DNA of 64,000 nt from Ampelomyces quisqualis (lineage: Eukaryota > Ascomycota > Dothideomycetes > Pleosporales > Phaeosphaeriaceae), in assembly GCA_018398575.1 (NCBI GenBank), contig JAGTXZ010000018.1, positions 744,001 to 808,000 of the forward strand, read 5' to 3'. The stretch's first letter is position 1, and each line of letters begins with the position of its first letter. The notes beneath the pieces are model-generated. The model saw only the letters and a program-made list of their open reading frames with translations. It was not told the origin of the DNA and did no database searches. Position numbers and translations under genes: made by a program. Positions 23,365 to 33,738 of this stretch are shown piece by piece.

Positions 23365-23881
23365 GGTCGCGCTGCAGTGCGCTGGATGAGGTGCAGCTAG
23401 CCAACGGCCATGAAGGGGGCGACGGGCGTGGTGCGGAGGGGGCGGTTGGTTAGGCGTTAGGCGTGCATGTCTTCAGCGTCGCGTCGGAGAGAGTCTAGAG
23501 ATGTGGCTGTGGCTGTGGCTGTGGCTGTGGCTGGTGTGCGCCTGTGGCTGGCAGCAAGTCCGCTTACCTCCGAGACGCAGGGCAATTCACCCGCAAAGGG
23601 ACAGTCACCCCACCAAGCACCCATCATCCGCCCATCGCTTGCTTCTGTCTTCTGCCTTCACGGTGACCATCGGTCGCATTGCATCTGCCGCTCAATTAGC
23701 GCATGGCTTGGCCACTCAAGGTGCATAGCGAAGCCACCACACCATTTGATGTTCCTGCGACTTATTCACGCCGAACCCGTCTCTGAAAGGAAAAGAAGGA
23801 AAGGGCAACCCTTGACCGCATCCAGAACAACCTCACGCACCGCCGCAACCAAACCCCCACCTCGTCTCCCCAAAGGCCAAA
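23365..23881. promoter_or_regulatory. Shared intergenic promoter region of NUP188 and trpC
   Basis: 517 bp between divergent start codons. It contains a TGTGGC hexanucleotide microsatellite (about 23502-23533) and a C/A-rich stretch just before the trpC ATG. I did not find a clear Gcn4/CpcA-type TGACTCA site by eye. Confidence 0.6.
23502..23533. repeat. TGTGGC hexanucleotide microsatellite
   Basis: Five consecutive copies in the NUP188/trpC divergent promoter, followed a few bases later by a degenerate copy. Confidence 0.9.
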
Positions 23882-26191
23882 ATGCCTACCCTCGAGCTCA
23901 TCGACAACTCGCCTCACCATCCCAACCCCTCCCCGCCCATACCCACTGCCTCCAATGTTATCCTCATAGACAACTACGACTCCTTCACCTGGAACGTCTA
24001 CCAGTACCTGGTCTTCGAGGGCGCGAGCGTCTCCGTATATCGCAACGACGAAATTACAGTCGACGAGGTCATCGCGAAAAACCCCACGCAGCTAGTCATT
24101 AGCCCTGGTCCCGGCCACCCAGCAAAGGACGCCGGCATAAGCAACGATGCTATCAGGCACTTTGCCGGCAAGATCCCAATCCTGGGTGTGTGTATGGGCG
24201 CCCAGTGCATGTACTACACTTCCGGCGGCACTGTCAACGTGACTGGCCAGGTCATGCATGGCAAAACGTCGCCTCTCAAGCACGATGGCAAAGGTGTCTA
24301 TGTCGGTGTCCCTCAAAACATCCCCGTCACCAGATATCATTCGCTTGCGGGCACCTATGGCACGCTCCCCAACTGTCTCCAAGTTACCTCATCCATCCCA
24401 GCGAATCCCGATGCCGACATCAAGGAGGTCATTATGGGCGTGCGCCACAAGGACTATGTCATGGAAGGTGTGCAATTCCATCCTGAGAGTATCCTGACCC
24501 AAGACGGTCGAATCATGATGAGAAACTTTCTGCGCATGCAGGGTGGTACCTGGGCAGAGAACGACAAGCTCACAAAAGAGGCCCATGCTCAGGCCACCGG
24601 CCCTGCCAATGGTGCATCAAACGGAAATAAAACGGACAAACAAACATCGATATTGCACAAGATCTACGACCATCGCAGGGCAGCAGTGGCCGAGCAAAAG
24701 AAGATACCTTCTCAAAGACCCAGTGATCTGCAAGCTTCCTACGATATAAACCTCGCACCTCCGCAGATTGACTTCCCGAGTCGTCTAAGACAGTCACCAT
24801 ATCGTCTCTCTCTGATGGCCGAAATCAAGCGAGCCTCGCCCTCGAAGGGTATCATCTCGTTCTCCACGTGCGCTCCCGCCCAAGCGAGGACGTATGCTAA
24901 AGCTGGTGCGAGCACAATATCTGTCTTAACGGAGCCTGAGTGGTTCAAGGGCAACATCGAAGACCTGAGAGCTGTGCGGCAAAGCCTGGAAGGAATGCCA
25001 AATCGGCCCGCAGTACTGCGCAAAGAATTCGTATTTGACGAATATCAAATCCTCGAAGCCCGGCTGGCAGGTGCCGATACTGTGCTGCTCATCGTGAAAA
25101 TGCTGGACGAAGCACTTCTAAAGCAGCTGTACGACTACTCACGATCGCTAGGCATGGAGCCATTAGTAGAAGTACAAAATGTCGAGGAAATGGAAATAGC
25201 TATCAAGCTTGGCTCAAAGGTCATCGGAGTCAATAATCGCAACCTTGTGAGCTTCGAGGTTGACATGAAAACCACCAGCCGTCTGGTCAGCATGGTACCC
25301 AAAGACACTATCTTATGTGCCTTGAGTGGTATTGCAGGCCCCAAAGACGTTGAACCATATGTACAAAGCGGCGTTGGTGCCGTACTGGTTGGGGAAGCAT
25401 TAATGCGTGCTTCCAACACAGAGGAGTTCATTGTTCAGCTGCTGGGTGGATCCACTGCCAAAACCTCGTCAGGTTCCGCAAGTACGATGGTAAAGATATG
25501 TGGGACCCGCAGCGCCGAAGCTGCAAAAGTCGCGATCGAAGCAGGTGCGGACTTGATCGGCATGATCTTGGCCCCGGGACTGAAGCGCACCGTCTCGGCA
25601 GAGATTGCACTGGCAATATCTGAGGTGGTGCACAAAGTGAAGAAGCCACTTATTTCCAAGTCGGCGCTTCTTGCTGATCCAAAATCCGCGACTGACTTCT
25701 TCGAACACGGTACGACTCGCCTTGTCTCTGTTGACGATCGTGCGCTCCTCGTTGGCGTCTTCCGCAACCAGTCACTTGAGTATGTGCTCGAGCAGCAACG
25801 ACTGTTGAACTTGGATATCGTGCAGCTGCATGGACAGGAGCCTGTAGAGTGGGCGAAGCTGATACCTGTACCGGTATTAAAGGCCTTCAACCCTCACGAC
25901 CACGGAATCGGGTTAAGAGGATACCATGCGCTGCCGTTGTTAGACGCTGGATCAGGTGGATCCGGCAAGCAGCTCGATCTTTCAGATGTCAAAGAAGTAT
26001 TTTCCAGGGACAATGGAGTCAAAGTTCTACTAGCAGGAGGCCTCAACGCAGACAACGTTCAAAACATGCTATCCAGTCTCGAAGGATACCGAGACCGCGT
26101 CAAGGGTGTCGATGTCAGCAGCGGTGTGGAGGACCACGGACAGCAAAGCTTAGATAAGATACGAGCCTTCATCAAGGCAGCCAAGATTTAG
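23882..26191 (+). CDS. trpC: Trifunctional tryptophan biosynthesis protein (anthranilate synthase II / IGPS / PRAI)
   Basis: Single exon, 769 aa, with three fused enzymes. The glutamine amidotransferase (about aa 24-220) has SPGPGHP, nucleophile Cys104 in GVCMGAQ, and the HPES His/Glu pair at 200 and 202; it supplies ammonia to anthranilate synthase component I, not in this window. Indole-3-glycerol-phosphate synthase (about 260-520) has LMAEIKRASPSKG, VLRKEFVFDEYQ and INNRNL-type blocks. Phosphoribosylanthranilate isomerase (about 530-769) starts with MVKICGTRS (catalytic Cys) and has LLDAGSGGSGK, VLLAGGLNADNV and GVDVSSGVE. This order and size are standard for filamentous ascomycetes. Conserved residues look intact. 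Confidence 0.97.
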   Translation: MPTLELIDNSPHHPNPSPPIPTASNVILIDNYDSFTWNVYQYLVFEGASVSVYRNDEITVDEVIAKNPTQLVISPGPGHPAKDAGISNDAIRHFAGKIPILGVCMGAQCMYYTSGGTVNVTGQVMHGKTSPLKHDGKGVYVGVPQNIPVTRYHSLAGTYGTLPNCLQVTSSIPANPDADIKEVIMGVRHKDYVMEGVQFHPESILTQDGRIMMRNFLRMQGGTWAENDKLTKEAHAQATGPANGASNGNKTDKQTSILHKIYDHRRAAVAEQKKIPSQRPSDLQASYDINLAPPQIDFPSRLRQSPYRLSLMAEIKRASPSKGIISFSTCAPAQARTYAKAGASTISVLTEPEWFKGNIEDLRAVRQSLEGMPNRPAVLRKEFVFDEYQILEARLAGADTVLLIVKMLDEALLKQLYDYSRSLGMEPLVEVQNVEEMEIAIKLGSKVIGVNNRNLVSFEVDMKTTSRLVSMVPKDTILCALSGIAGPKDVEPYVQSGVGAVLVGEALMRASNTEEFIVQLLGGSTAKTSSGSASTMVKICGTRSAEAAKVAIEAGADLIGMILAPGLKRTVSAEIALAISEVVHKVKKPLISKSALLADPKSATDFFEHGTTRLVSVDDRALLVGVFRNQSLEYVLEQQRLLNLDIVQLHGQEPVEWAKLIPVPVLKAFNPHDHGIGLRGYHALPLLDAGSGGSGKQLDLSDVKEVFSRDNGVKVLLAGGLNADNVQNMLSSLEGYRDRVKGVDVSSGVEDHGQQSLDKIRAFIKAAKI

Positions 26192-26634
26192 AAAGGGCCG
26201 CGCATTCGAACACTTTTTCAAGGCCCTAAAAATTTCGCACTATATACCTCCAGACTTATTTCCGCGTCACCTCCAATTCCTTGATTCATCATGTTGTGCG
26301 TATGCACCACACAGCATAAGCACGTATCTTTGTTCATATCACGTGCTTTTCAATTGATCATTGATGTCATGCTGCGGTACAGCTTTTCGGATACTCGTGG
26401 CAGTTGACTTCGCCGTTCTCTTACCTCTTGTTTTCGCCGCACGTACCAGGCAAACGCTGTCTCACTTCAACCACTGATGACCACCAAAAGGTGAGTTATC
26501 GTCATATTGTCTCCGCTCTCGTAATATCTGATTGTGGATATAAAGGCTACTCCTGCCTCGCCGACTTCTGACTATTGTTCCTTGACGACAACACCTCGAA
26601 AACAACCCACAGAACTGCCAATTGAACATCGAGC
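26192..26634. other. Intergenic, no gene seen
   Basis: About 440 bp between two plus-strand genes: 3' flank of trpC and promoter of the BRCT gene. Confidence 0.6.
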
Positions 26635-28413
26635 ATGAAGGTTCTTTCGAATCTTGTTATATCCATCACTGGTACCCTCCCGGCTGAGCCGGCAAGTATC
26701 AAGAAATGGGTGGAGGTGAACGGCGGCAAGTGGTCCGCAAGGGTCGACGAACGGGTCACCCACCTCATCGCCAGTAAGGAGGCTTGGAAGAGGGGTACCG
26801 ATCCAGTCGTGAAGGCATCTCAACTCGATATCCATATCCTGAGTTACGACTGGTTTGAAGACTCGCTACAACGGAAGAGGAAGTTGGCAGAAAAGAAGTA
26901 TACTTGGGAGGCAGTCAAAGAAGATCGGAAAAGAAAGAGGCAGCTGAAGAAATTGGGCGCAAAGGCGGACGGTAAGAAGTTCATCGAGGGATGCAAGAAG
27001 ATCACAGAACTTACGGGATCAGGTACGTCGGACAAGTTGCCTCCTGCGCACAAGCCCAAATCCTCGAAGAGTTTCTTTTTCACTCCTACCAATCAGCCAC
27101 GGATGACTGCGAAAGAAGATTTGATGCGACGAAGGGCCGAGCGCGAGGTGGCAGAGGCTACGGAGGAGGCTGTAAAGGCTTCAAGGGCTGCGAGGAAGAC
27201 ACTGCCTGCAGTTATGGCGGTAGCTCCAATCGAGCTCGACAATGAGATCTCCAAGTTCACGTTGACGAGTGCCTTGCCTACACCTCCGCCGTCAGCCTCT
27301 CCGACCATACCAGCTCCGCAAAGGCCCATCGCGCCCAGCCCTTCATCGCAGGTTATCAGCACGTCCAACATTATTGAACCAAAAGCTAAGAAAATCGGCC
27401 TGAAAGATCTATACCACTACTACCTTGACTCTACCGGCTTCGAATACAATATTACACTCGCGAGAAGCGACTTTACACGAAATCGAATCACGCGATATCA
27501 ACTCAGCATCCTCGAGAGTCATGCTACGCCACACACGTACTCCACGTTTGTGCAATACGTGCCACCACCTCCTGGGGCTCCAGAATCGAAAGAACATGCT
27601 TCCGCAGGCTTCGACTCAAAGATCCGGAACCCTCTCCTCAGCTTTCTCAAGCAAGCCAACACCGACGCAAAGAGCCAGCAAACTTCCCCAACCACCACCA
27701 CACCCACCGTCTCCCACACGCTCCCCCACCCCAGCGAAGCCGCCCGTCTCCGTTCTCTGATCGCCCCACGTGCAACCCTCGGAGTCGATCAAACCGAACT
27801 CGCCCGCCTACATTCCCTCGTAACCCCCACGCTCCCATCAGCACACCTTCCATACAAGGCTCTCATCTGCCCCCTATCCTCCCCCTTCTCCCGCGCCTGG
27901 CGCACCTTCCGCCACGCCTTCCGCGACATAACCCACCTCTCGTGGGAAGAACGTTTCGACACGCATAAGATCATCCAAAAAGCTCGCGCCGTCGCCCTGA
28001 ACATTGAGCCATACATCTACATCAAACCTGTCCCCGGAATGCCTGTTGGTCTTCGCGTCCAGGAGGTGGGCTTGTATCAAGGATGTGCAGACGACGTCAT
28101 GATTCTAGGCGATGCAGAGGACGGGTATGTTCGGAATGAGTTTGGCTTGCCTGGGTTGGAAGAGGAGTTGGGCAGGGGTGGGGTCGTGGGGAGTGCGGTT
28201 TGGAAGGAGAAGGAGAAGACGGAGAAGGAGGAAGAAGAGAAGCGGGATTTGGTGTATCAAGAGGCGAGGAGGGACAAGGCTAGGTCAAAGCAGAAGAGGA
28301 GAAGTGATTATGACAAGCCGTTTTTCAACGGCGCGAATGGACGGCCGTGGGAGGGGGAGAGGCGTGGGAATGCCGTGAGGAAGATGAGGCCGTTTGGGGG
28401 GATGGAGTATTAA
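26635..28413 (+). CDS. BRCT-domain nuclear protein with a WGR-like central segment
   Basis: Single exon, 592 aa. The N-terminal BRCT domain (about aa 3-90) has ISITGTLPA, VEVNGGKWSARVDERVTHLIA and a final helix with the conserved Trp (DIHILSYDWFEDSL). A Lys-rich linker and a Pro/Ser-rich linker follow. A second globular segment (about aa 243-310; KKIGLKDLYHYYLDSTGFEY, ARSDFTRNRITRYQLSILE) resembles the WGR fold found with BRCT in PARP-type proteins, but the WGR signature itself is not clear and there is no PARP catalytic domain. A third conserved-looking region is at about 365-490 (helical, WRTFRHAFRDITHLSWEERF). The C-terminus is highly charged and basic. A DNA-repair or chromatin role is likely; the exact function is unknown. 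Confidence 0.8.
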   Translation: MKVLSNLVISITGTLPAEPASIKKWVEVNGGKWSARVDERVTHLIASKEAWKRGTDPVVKASQLDIHILSYDWFEDSLQRKRKLAEKKYTWEAVKEDRKRKRQLKKLGAKADGKKFIEGCKKITELTGSGTSDKLPPAHKPKSSKSFFFTPTNQPRMTAKEDLMRRRAEREVAEATEEAVKASRAARKTLPAVMAVAPIELDNEISKFTLTSALPTPPPSASPTIPAPQRPIAPSPSSQVISTSNIIEPKAKKIGLKDLYHYYLDSTGFEYNITLARSDFTRNRITRYQLSILESHATPHTYSTFVQYVPPPPGAPESKEHASAGFDSKIRNPLLSFLKQANTDAKSQQTSPTTTTPTVSHTLPHPSEAARLRSLIAPRATLGVDQTELARLHSLVTPTLPSAHLPYKALICPLSSPFSRAWRTFRHAFRDITHLSWEERFDTHKIIQKARAVALNIEPYIYIKPVPGMPVGLRVQEVGLYQGCADDVMILGDAEDGYVRNEFGLPGLEEELGRGGVVGSAVWKEKEKTEKEEEEKRDLVYQEARRDKARSKQKRRSDYDKPFFNGANGRPWEGERRGNAVRKMRPFGGMEY

Positions 28414-31400
28414 GATTCATGGAGAGTCGGACAAGGGATATTGAGGCTTTTGACATGGAAGGAATGAGTGATTGAAAGATCTGAAAGGGGAATGGGGTTC
28501 CACCGACTTGCATACCGAGATGTGAGTGTAGAGCTGGAGACGAGTATATGGCTTGCTCTTCACAGCTGTACACTTCTCTGAATTCAATTATTCTTGATTT
28601 TAATCCGATCAATGGGTCTGCAAAGAAGGCGTAGTGATAAGGTCAACTGAATCTCGACGACTGCACGGGAGAATTTGGCCAAGACAAAAACGAGCTATTG
28701 AACTTGTTCTACTTAGTCTGGCACGCATCTCAAATTTTTAGCTTATTCCTTCTCTTCACACCCGACTATATGATCTTGTTTCGTGTACTGTTGGAAGTGT
28801 GCTAGCCTGGGCCGCCTCTTCTTATAGAAGATTCAATTGCTTCGATATTACCATGAGTATTGTAGCAGGCTTCACGACGTTATGACGTTGTCCAGCGCAA
28901 ATAACCAGGCGGGGAACAAGGAGCTCACACTGCTTGCAACATATTCTCCACACTTTCGAATTTGGTGTACACGAAAAAATGAAGATCTGACGTCCTCTTA
29001 TTGCGGCGAATCCGCCCTGTGGATAGTATCATTGTATTTGCGGTCACATCGACTCAGTCGCGGTATTATTACTTGAGCGATGCTTGTCGAAGGTTTGTGG
29101 TTTGGAGCTTCTTGAATTGCAAACGCGGTTCTCCTGAGTCAAGCTTGATCAATCATATTTTCGAGATAGCCAACATGGCAGGTTTGCAAGCACACTGAGG
29201 TCACACTCAGGGTGACGGCCATGGATTTTCGAACAACACGGCTTCCCAAAGACGTCCGAGTCAGTCACCGGGGGCCTTCATAGGGAGTAAAAATACCAGA
29301 CCATTGGAGCCGAAGGGAGTCAACAGAGTGGCAATGCTTGAGGCTATCAATATCATCATTGGTCACACCTTGCGCAATCCTGCCGCTGGCCAAGGACGGC
29401 AAACATTGCGGCTCAGCAACAACAAGTTATTCTCGCTCCAAGCAAGTAGATCCATAGATTTGAGATGCGGAATAGATTGCTACAGAGGGTTCTTCTTCAC
29501 TCCATGTCATGGTATTGATGGCCAAGTCAAGAGAGATCTCATGCCTTCGGACTGGAAGAACTCGAACTTTCCCCCGAAACGCGTCCGGGTAAGGAAAGAT
29601 CACGGAGTGTCCCACCAAAACCGTCACCAATATATCTGCTATCACACCAAGCCAACTCCATTTTACCAATGCACGGAGTGTGAGAAGCTCAGTTGCGAGA
29701 GCCATTTGGCGGCCAACACAGGTATCTATGTCCACCTGATATCGAATCGTGACTCACTCAGGCCGCATCGTTGGCACCTCTTACCCAAGCCTTCACAACT
29801 TCGATCTGTTTCTGTATCACTTTCGGCAACAACACAAGCGCACGGAACTTTCCAGCGGGGACGTTGCTTAATGAATTCCTCCAGCATGGAAAAGATAGCG
29901 ACTAACCTGGTCTGACAGCGCAACACTTGATCATGGACTACGAATAATTCGTTTGCCATGAGACAGAAACCCACGCGAAAAAATCTGCTCGCTTGTTTTC
30001 CGCAGCGAAGACAAAAAAACCCCTCCCACTGAGCTCGGGATACTACCGAGTCCCGCCACCAACGGCATCCCAAACGCCTTTGCTGACTTGAAGCGTATAC
30101 GGCAGCAGAAGCCCGACATGACCTGCATATCATCACATCCCTGCTACTTCGACGCCGTCCTCCAGTCACACACGCCGATCCAGGGAACCGCGCGGCCAAC
30201 ATAACTACATCTCAATCCGCAAATGACACGACCTTCGACGCCGCGCAAATGCAACAATGTCACCACCGCTCTGTGCTGCTCATGCGCTCGCTACTGTGCC
30301 CCGTTTGTTACCGCCCTCGTGCGTACTACGCGGATCGGTTGTGCGAGCAGGCTAGATTGTACGTCAAGCGCACCTCTGTGGTGGGGAATGTTGCTGCCGA
30401 GCCATGTACCTGATCTTCCAGCTGTTCGAGCTACGATGGTCAGGCTATTGAAGGGCCAGGCTGGCGGCATGGAAGTTGACTGTGGCGAATCAGTGGAAGT
30501 TACTGCATATTGGAGCAACTTACAATGGTGTGCGCTCGAATGGGCCGAGGCATGCGAAGTTGAACGAAGCGATATTTTGGATGCGAGTCTATGATGATCT
30601 TATCTTTTGGGTTAATTTCCTTTCCCTACTCTTGGTTCTGTTATCGTTTCCGTCGATGTAGTGGTGCTCGATTTGTCCTTTGCTGTCTTCTCTTGGAGCT
30701 TTGCACGCTTTCGCTGCGTTTCGCACTTGCTCCTCACGCTTTTAGCTCAACTTCTTCCTCGTTTTGTGCAATTCGTTTCAAACAGGCGGCTGTTTACATG
30801 TTCTTTTCTGGTTCCAGGAATTTCATCTGGCCGTTGACTGTTCCAGGAATTTTATCTGCCTGTTGACTTGAGTTTTTTTCAAATATGTCGTGCAACACAA
30901 CTGCGATAGGAGGATTTTGAACCGCTGTCAGAAAGTAGATGGGACAAGGGTGAATTCAAGTAAACGCAGATTGAAGTGTCCATCACACTACATAGACCTC
31001 TTTTTAGCTACCAAGTTCCGTACGTCGAAAAAAAGCTGCAATCCTTCCAGAGGATGACAATTCGTTCAAACAAAGGCAACAAGCGGTTGGAGTGCTAATG
31101 CTCTACCTCTTGAATGGAAAAGACATGTCAAGTTGGATCGATCAAGCCCACCACATGGCTTCGATCTTCCAGCCGCCAAGAACCCAGCTTGTGATCAAGA
31201 GTCAAGACAGACCAGAAAACCCCTCTGCCTTGCGCTCGATAAAAAAACTAATCGCCTCCATCGACAAGCACGTCTTTCCTCCATGCGACAAAGAGCCATA
31301 TCGGAAGCTGGAAACGTTGATCCGCAAGATCAACCGCTCGCCTGCAGAAAGAAAGCATTCGAACAGAACGCAGACCAAAGTGCGCGAGCAGGAGAATGCG

Positions 31401-31755
31401 AGAGGGACACGGGACGAAGGCGCTCTTGGACGCAAATTGATCGCTGGCTTGAGGATAGAGTACGTACGACGAGGCCAAAGTGACGAGATTTTGAAACAAG
31501 AAAAAAAAACCAAAAAAAAATCGTACCATTGACACACGACTGTGTGTCCTAGAATCCGGCTCTGGAGGGGGGGACATGAGAGCCAAGTTGCGCGAGATAG
31601 TGGGGCAAGAGAAGGAGCGTCGAGGGTGGGTGGAATGGAGCGACATGGAGCCCGCGATCTCCTTGGACATGTTCCAAATGAAGGTGAACGGATGGCGTGT
31701 GTCAGAGTCTTTGTAAGTCCGTGGCCTTGGAAGAAGGTAAAAATCATTGACGTCC
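28414..31755. other. Gene-poor region with doubtful coding fragments
   Basis: About 3.3 kb with no confident gene. The best fragments are a 203-codon plus frame (29304-29915, with a CxxC..C motif), a plus-strand stretch at about 29965-30205 whose codons read like protein, and another plus frame at about 30195-30415 (LLCPVCYRPRAYYADRL). These are in different phases with no clear splice sites joining them. Opposite-strand frames of similar size overlap all of them. It could be a decayed gene, a poorly conserved multi-exon gene or simply spacer. Confidence 0.4.
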
Positions 31756-32985
31756 TCACCCACCAGCATCAACGCCCTCTTCAGCCCACAATCTAAACTC
31801 CCTGACTTCCTTGATCCACACATATCGGACCGTGATTTCCGCAATCTCGTAAAAGAGCACATCTAGCTCCACCAACCCTTTGCGTATCAGGCTCTTGATG
31901 AACAATAGTAGTAGCAATATACACCGGCTTTGTGCTTCCTTGCCATATTCCATGCTGTCGCTCTCTTGGCAAAATTGTTCGGGGACATGATCTGAAGATG
32001 GCGATGGAGGTTTGTCCATGCGCTCGACGGTGCGCAGCGCGTGTTGTATGTATTGTGTGATGACGGGTGCGGGATCGATGGAGTGTTTCTCGAGAGTGCG
32101 ATCGGCGAGGATGGTCGTGAGGAAGTCGAGGTAGGATAACGTAATGGGGAGGCGCGTGATGTTGAATATGGCTGATTCTGGTTCTTCAGCGAGATTGCAG
32201 AGAATGTCGTCCTTTTGCTGCTGCGCAACTTCTTCCGGTGACCGTTCTGCTTGCGATTGTTCGTTTCCGCTGCAGTCTCGAGGTGCGGGATTGGGTGTCT
32301 TGTCGTATATCCCTTCTTCCTCCAGCATCCGTATGTATGTCTGCAAATCGAACTTGTGTCTCAAGCCCCCGTCGCGCAGGTGATTACAGACTGCCTTTGG
32401 CGTGTGACGCGCCCACGACTCCAAGTCCTCGCCCTGCAAGATGGTCTTGATCCACAGCAACCTCGTGCTGTTGATCATCTCTGTGGATAGATAGTTTTCT
32501 GTACTCTTTGCTTGTGCAGCCAATGCCTCCAGTCGCTGCACAGCTTCCACCCAGTGGCTCAAAAATGGATTATGCCTCAGCGGAGTATCTTTGTTCAGGT
32601 GCCAAAGCAGATATTCGCAGTTTATCAGGATTGCTAGAACTCGAGCAGAAGGTTTCGTTCGCGCCATCTCTTCGTGCCTGTCCAACGCATTCTTGATCCT
32701 CAAGCTTATATCGAAACCACTCTGCTGCGGCCAGCCTGAGCGCACTTTCAGGAAACTTGATTCCATATCTCGCAAGCGCACATCGTTGTAATTGCTCACG
32801 ACTGCGATCTTTTCGTCAGGTATCACGGTTGCTGAGAGGTCCATTTTGGGCGATATTTGGAGCGCGCTAGGCGAGTCGGGTGAACGCGACAGTTCGGTTG
32901 ATATATTTGGCAGTAGATGGGCTCCATGTGGGATGTTGATGTGTGAGATGTGAGGGTGGTGGTTCCTGCGCGTGAAAGGCCGCAA
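31756..32985 (-). CDS. CNOT11: CCR4-NOT complex subunit 11 (CNOT11/DUF2363)-like protein
   Basis: Single exon, up to 409 aa; Met48 at 32844 (MDLSATVIPDEK) is a likely alternative start because the preceding 47 residues are His/Pro-rich and look untranslated. The C-terminal 170 residues match the CNOT11 pattern: ILCNLAEEPESAIFNITRL, then SYLDFLTTIL, and the diagnostic block FIKSLIRKGLVELDVLFYEI followed by a VRYVWIKEVREFRLW end. The N-terminal half is helical. In animals CNOT11 binds NOT10 and anchors them to NOT1, aiding mRNA deadenylation; budding yeast lacks an evident CNOT11. Family assignment is by pattern recognition and I am moderately sure. Confidence 0.7.
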   Translation of the reverse strand: MRPFTRRNHHPHISHINIPHGAHLLPNISTELSRSPDSPSALQISPKMDLSATVIPDEKIAVVSNYNDVRLRDMESSFLKVRSGWPQQSGFDISLRIKNALDRHEEMARTKPSARVLAILINCEYLLWHLNKDTPLRHNPFLSHWVEAVQRLEALAAQAKSTENYLSTEMINSTRLLWIKTILQGEDLESWARHTPKAVCNHLRDGGLRHKFDLQTYIRMLEEEGIYDKTPNPAPRDCSGNEQSQAERSPEEVAQQQKDDILCNLAEEPESAIFNITRLPITLSYLDFLTTILADRTLEKHSIDPAPVITQYIQHALRTVERMDKPPSPSSDHVPEQFCQESDSMEYGKEAQSRCILLLLLFIKSLIRKGLVELDVLFYEIAEITVRYVWIKEVREFRLWAEEGVDAGG

Positions 32986-33459
32986 CGCGCAGGCGGCAGG
33001 CGCCGAGACATGTGGCCGTGCTGCCGCTTGACGTGGGCGCTAGTCTGTTGGATGGTTCGAGTGAGTGAGCCGACTCGAAGTTAGGTGTAATCATGGTCTG
33101 CGCAGGCAAGTGCATTAATTTGCGACAGATAAAAGTAAATAATCACGTGCACAAATACAGGTGGAGAAGCTGTGCAAGTAAGATTATTCGATCAAGTCGT
33201 TCATGCTAGCTATGCTCCTCCAAACGCATCAGACTTGCAGTCGCTCGGATCCTGCACGAACCAAGACGCCATTCAGTGAAGAAGTAAACAAAGCCGCACT
33301 CCAGGCCTCGCCATCAAGCGGGTGCAGTCGAACACAGCCAAGTGCCAACTCGTGCCGACCGACAGCGCTGGCTCGGCGGCCAAAACGCAGATAGGGAATG
33401 GGTATCGTAGAGACATGTGTCGTTATGCCTTCGTCATTTGGATGTGACGCGCGCCTCCG
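32986..33459. other. Intergenic, no gene seen
   Basis: About 470 bp: promoter of the CNOT11-like gene and 3' flank of PMP3. Confidence 0.6.
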
Positions 33460-33738
33460 CTAAAACTTGAATATGATGTACAGGGCGTGGATGATGCCCT
33501 GGGTAAGTTGTCAGCGTCATGCAAGGAGGAACGTGGTGGCAATGGAACGCACCGGAATGTAGCCGAGGACGGTCAACAGGATGTTGATGAGGAAGTCGGC
33601 ATTGCAGCCGCGCTCGAGGAAGACACCCAGAGGCGGCAGGATGATGGCGAGAAGGATCTTGCAGATGTCGCTGGTGGCATGTTAGGTCAAGTTGCGCGTT
33701 AGCATCGGCGTCGTAAGGTACCTAGCGGTGAACGGCAT
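33460..33738 (-). CDS. PMP3: Plasma membrane proteolipid 3 (UPF0057/PMP3)
   Basis: Three tiny exons, 33738..33722 (17 nt), 33670..33553 (118 nt) and 33498..33460 (39 nt), with introns of 51 and 54 nt, encode 57 aa. The protein reads MPFTASDICKI, then a hydrophobic hairpin LLAIILPPLGVFLERGC, NADFLINILLTVLGYIPGII and ends HALYIIFKF. These are the hallmark residues (PPxGV, GC..DF.INI.L..LGYIPG) and exact length of PMP3, a two-span membrane protein that affects membrane potential and salt tolerance in yeast. Every donor is GT and every acceptor AG, and phases join without gaps. The gene is invisible to simple frame scans because of its small exons. Confidence 0.95.

Noticed and set aside
29726..30202. 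158-codon minus frame with FFCLRCGK motif
   Set aside because: Single CxxC only, no family likeness, and the opposite strand has equally protein-like stretches.
31202..31862. Overlapping minus frames of 185 and 204 codons, and plus frames of 146 and 116 codons
   Set aside because: Four mutually overlapping frames, none with motifs or splice support; part overlaps the CNOT11-like 3' end.
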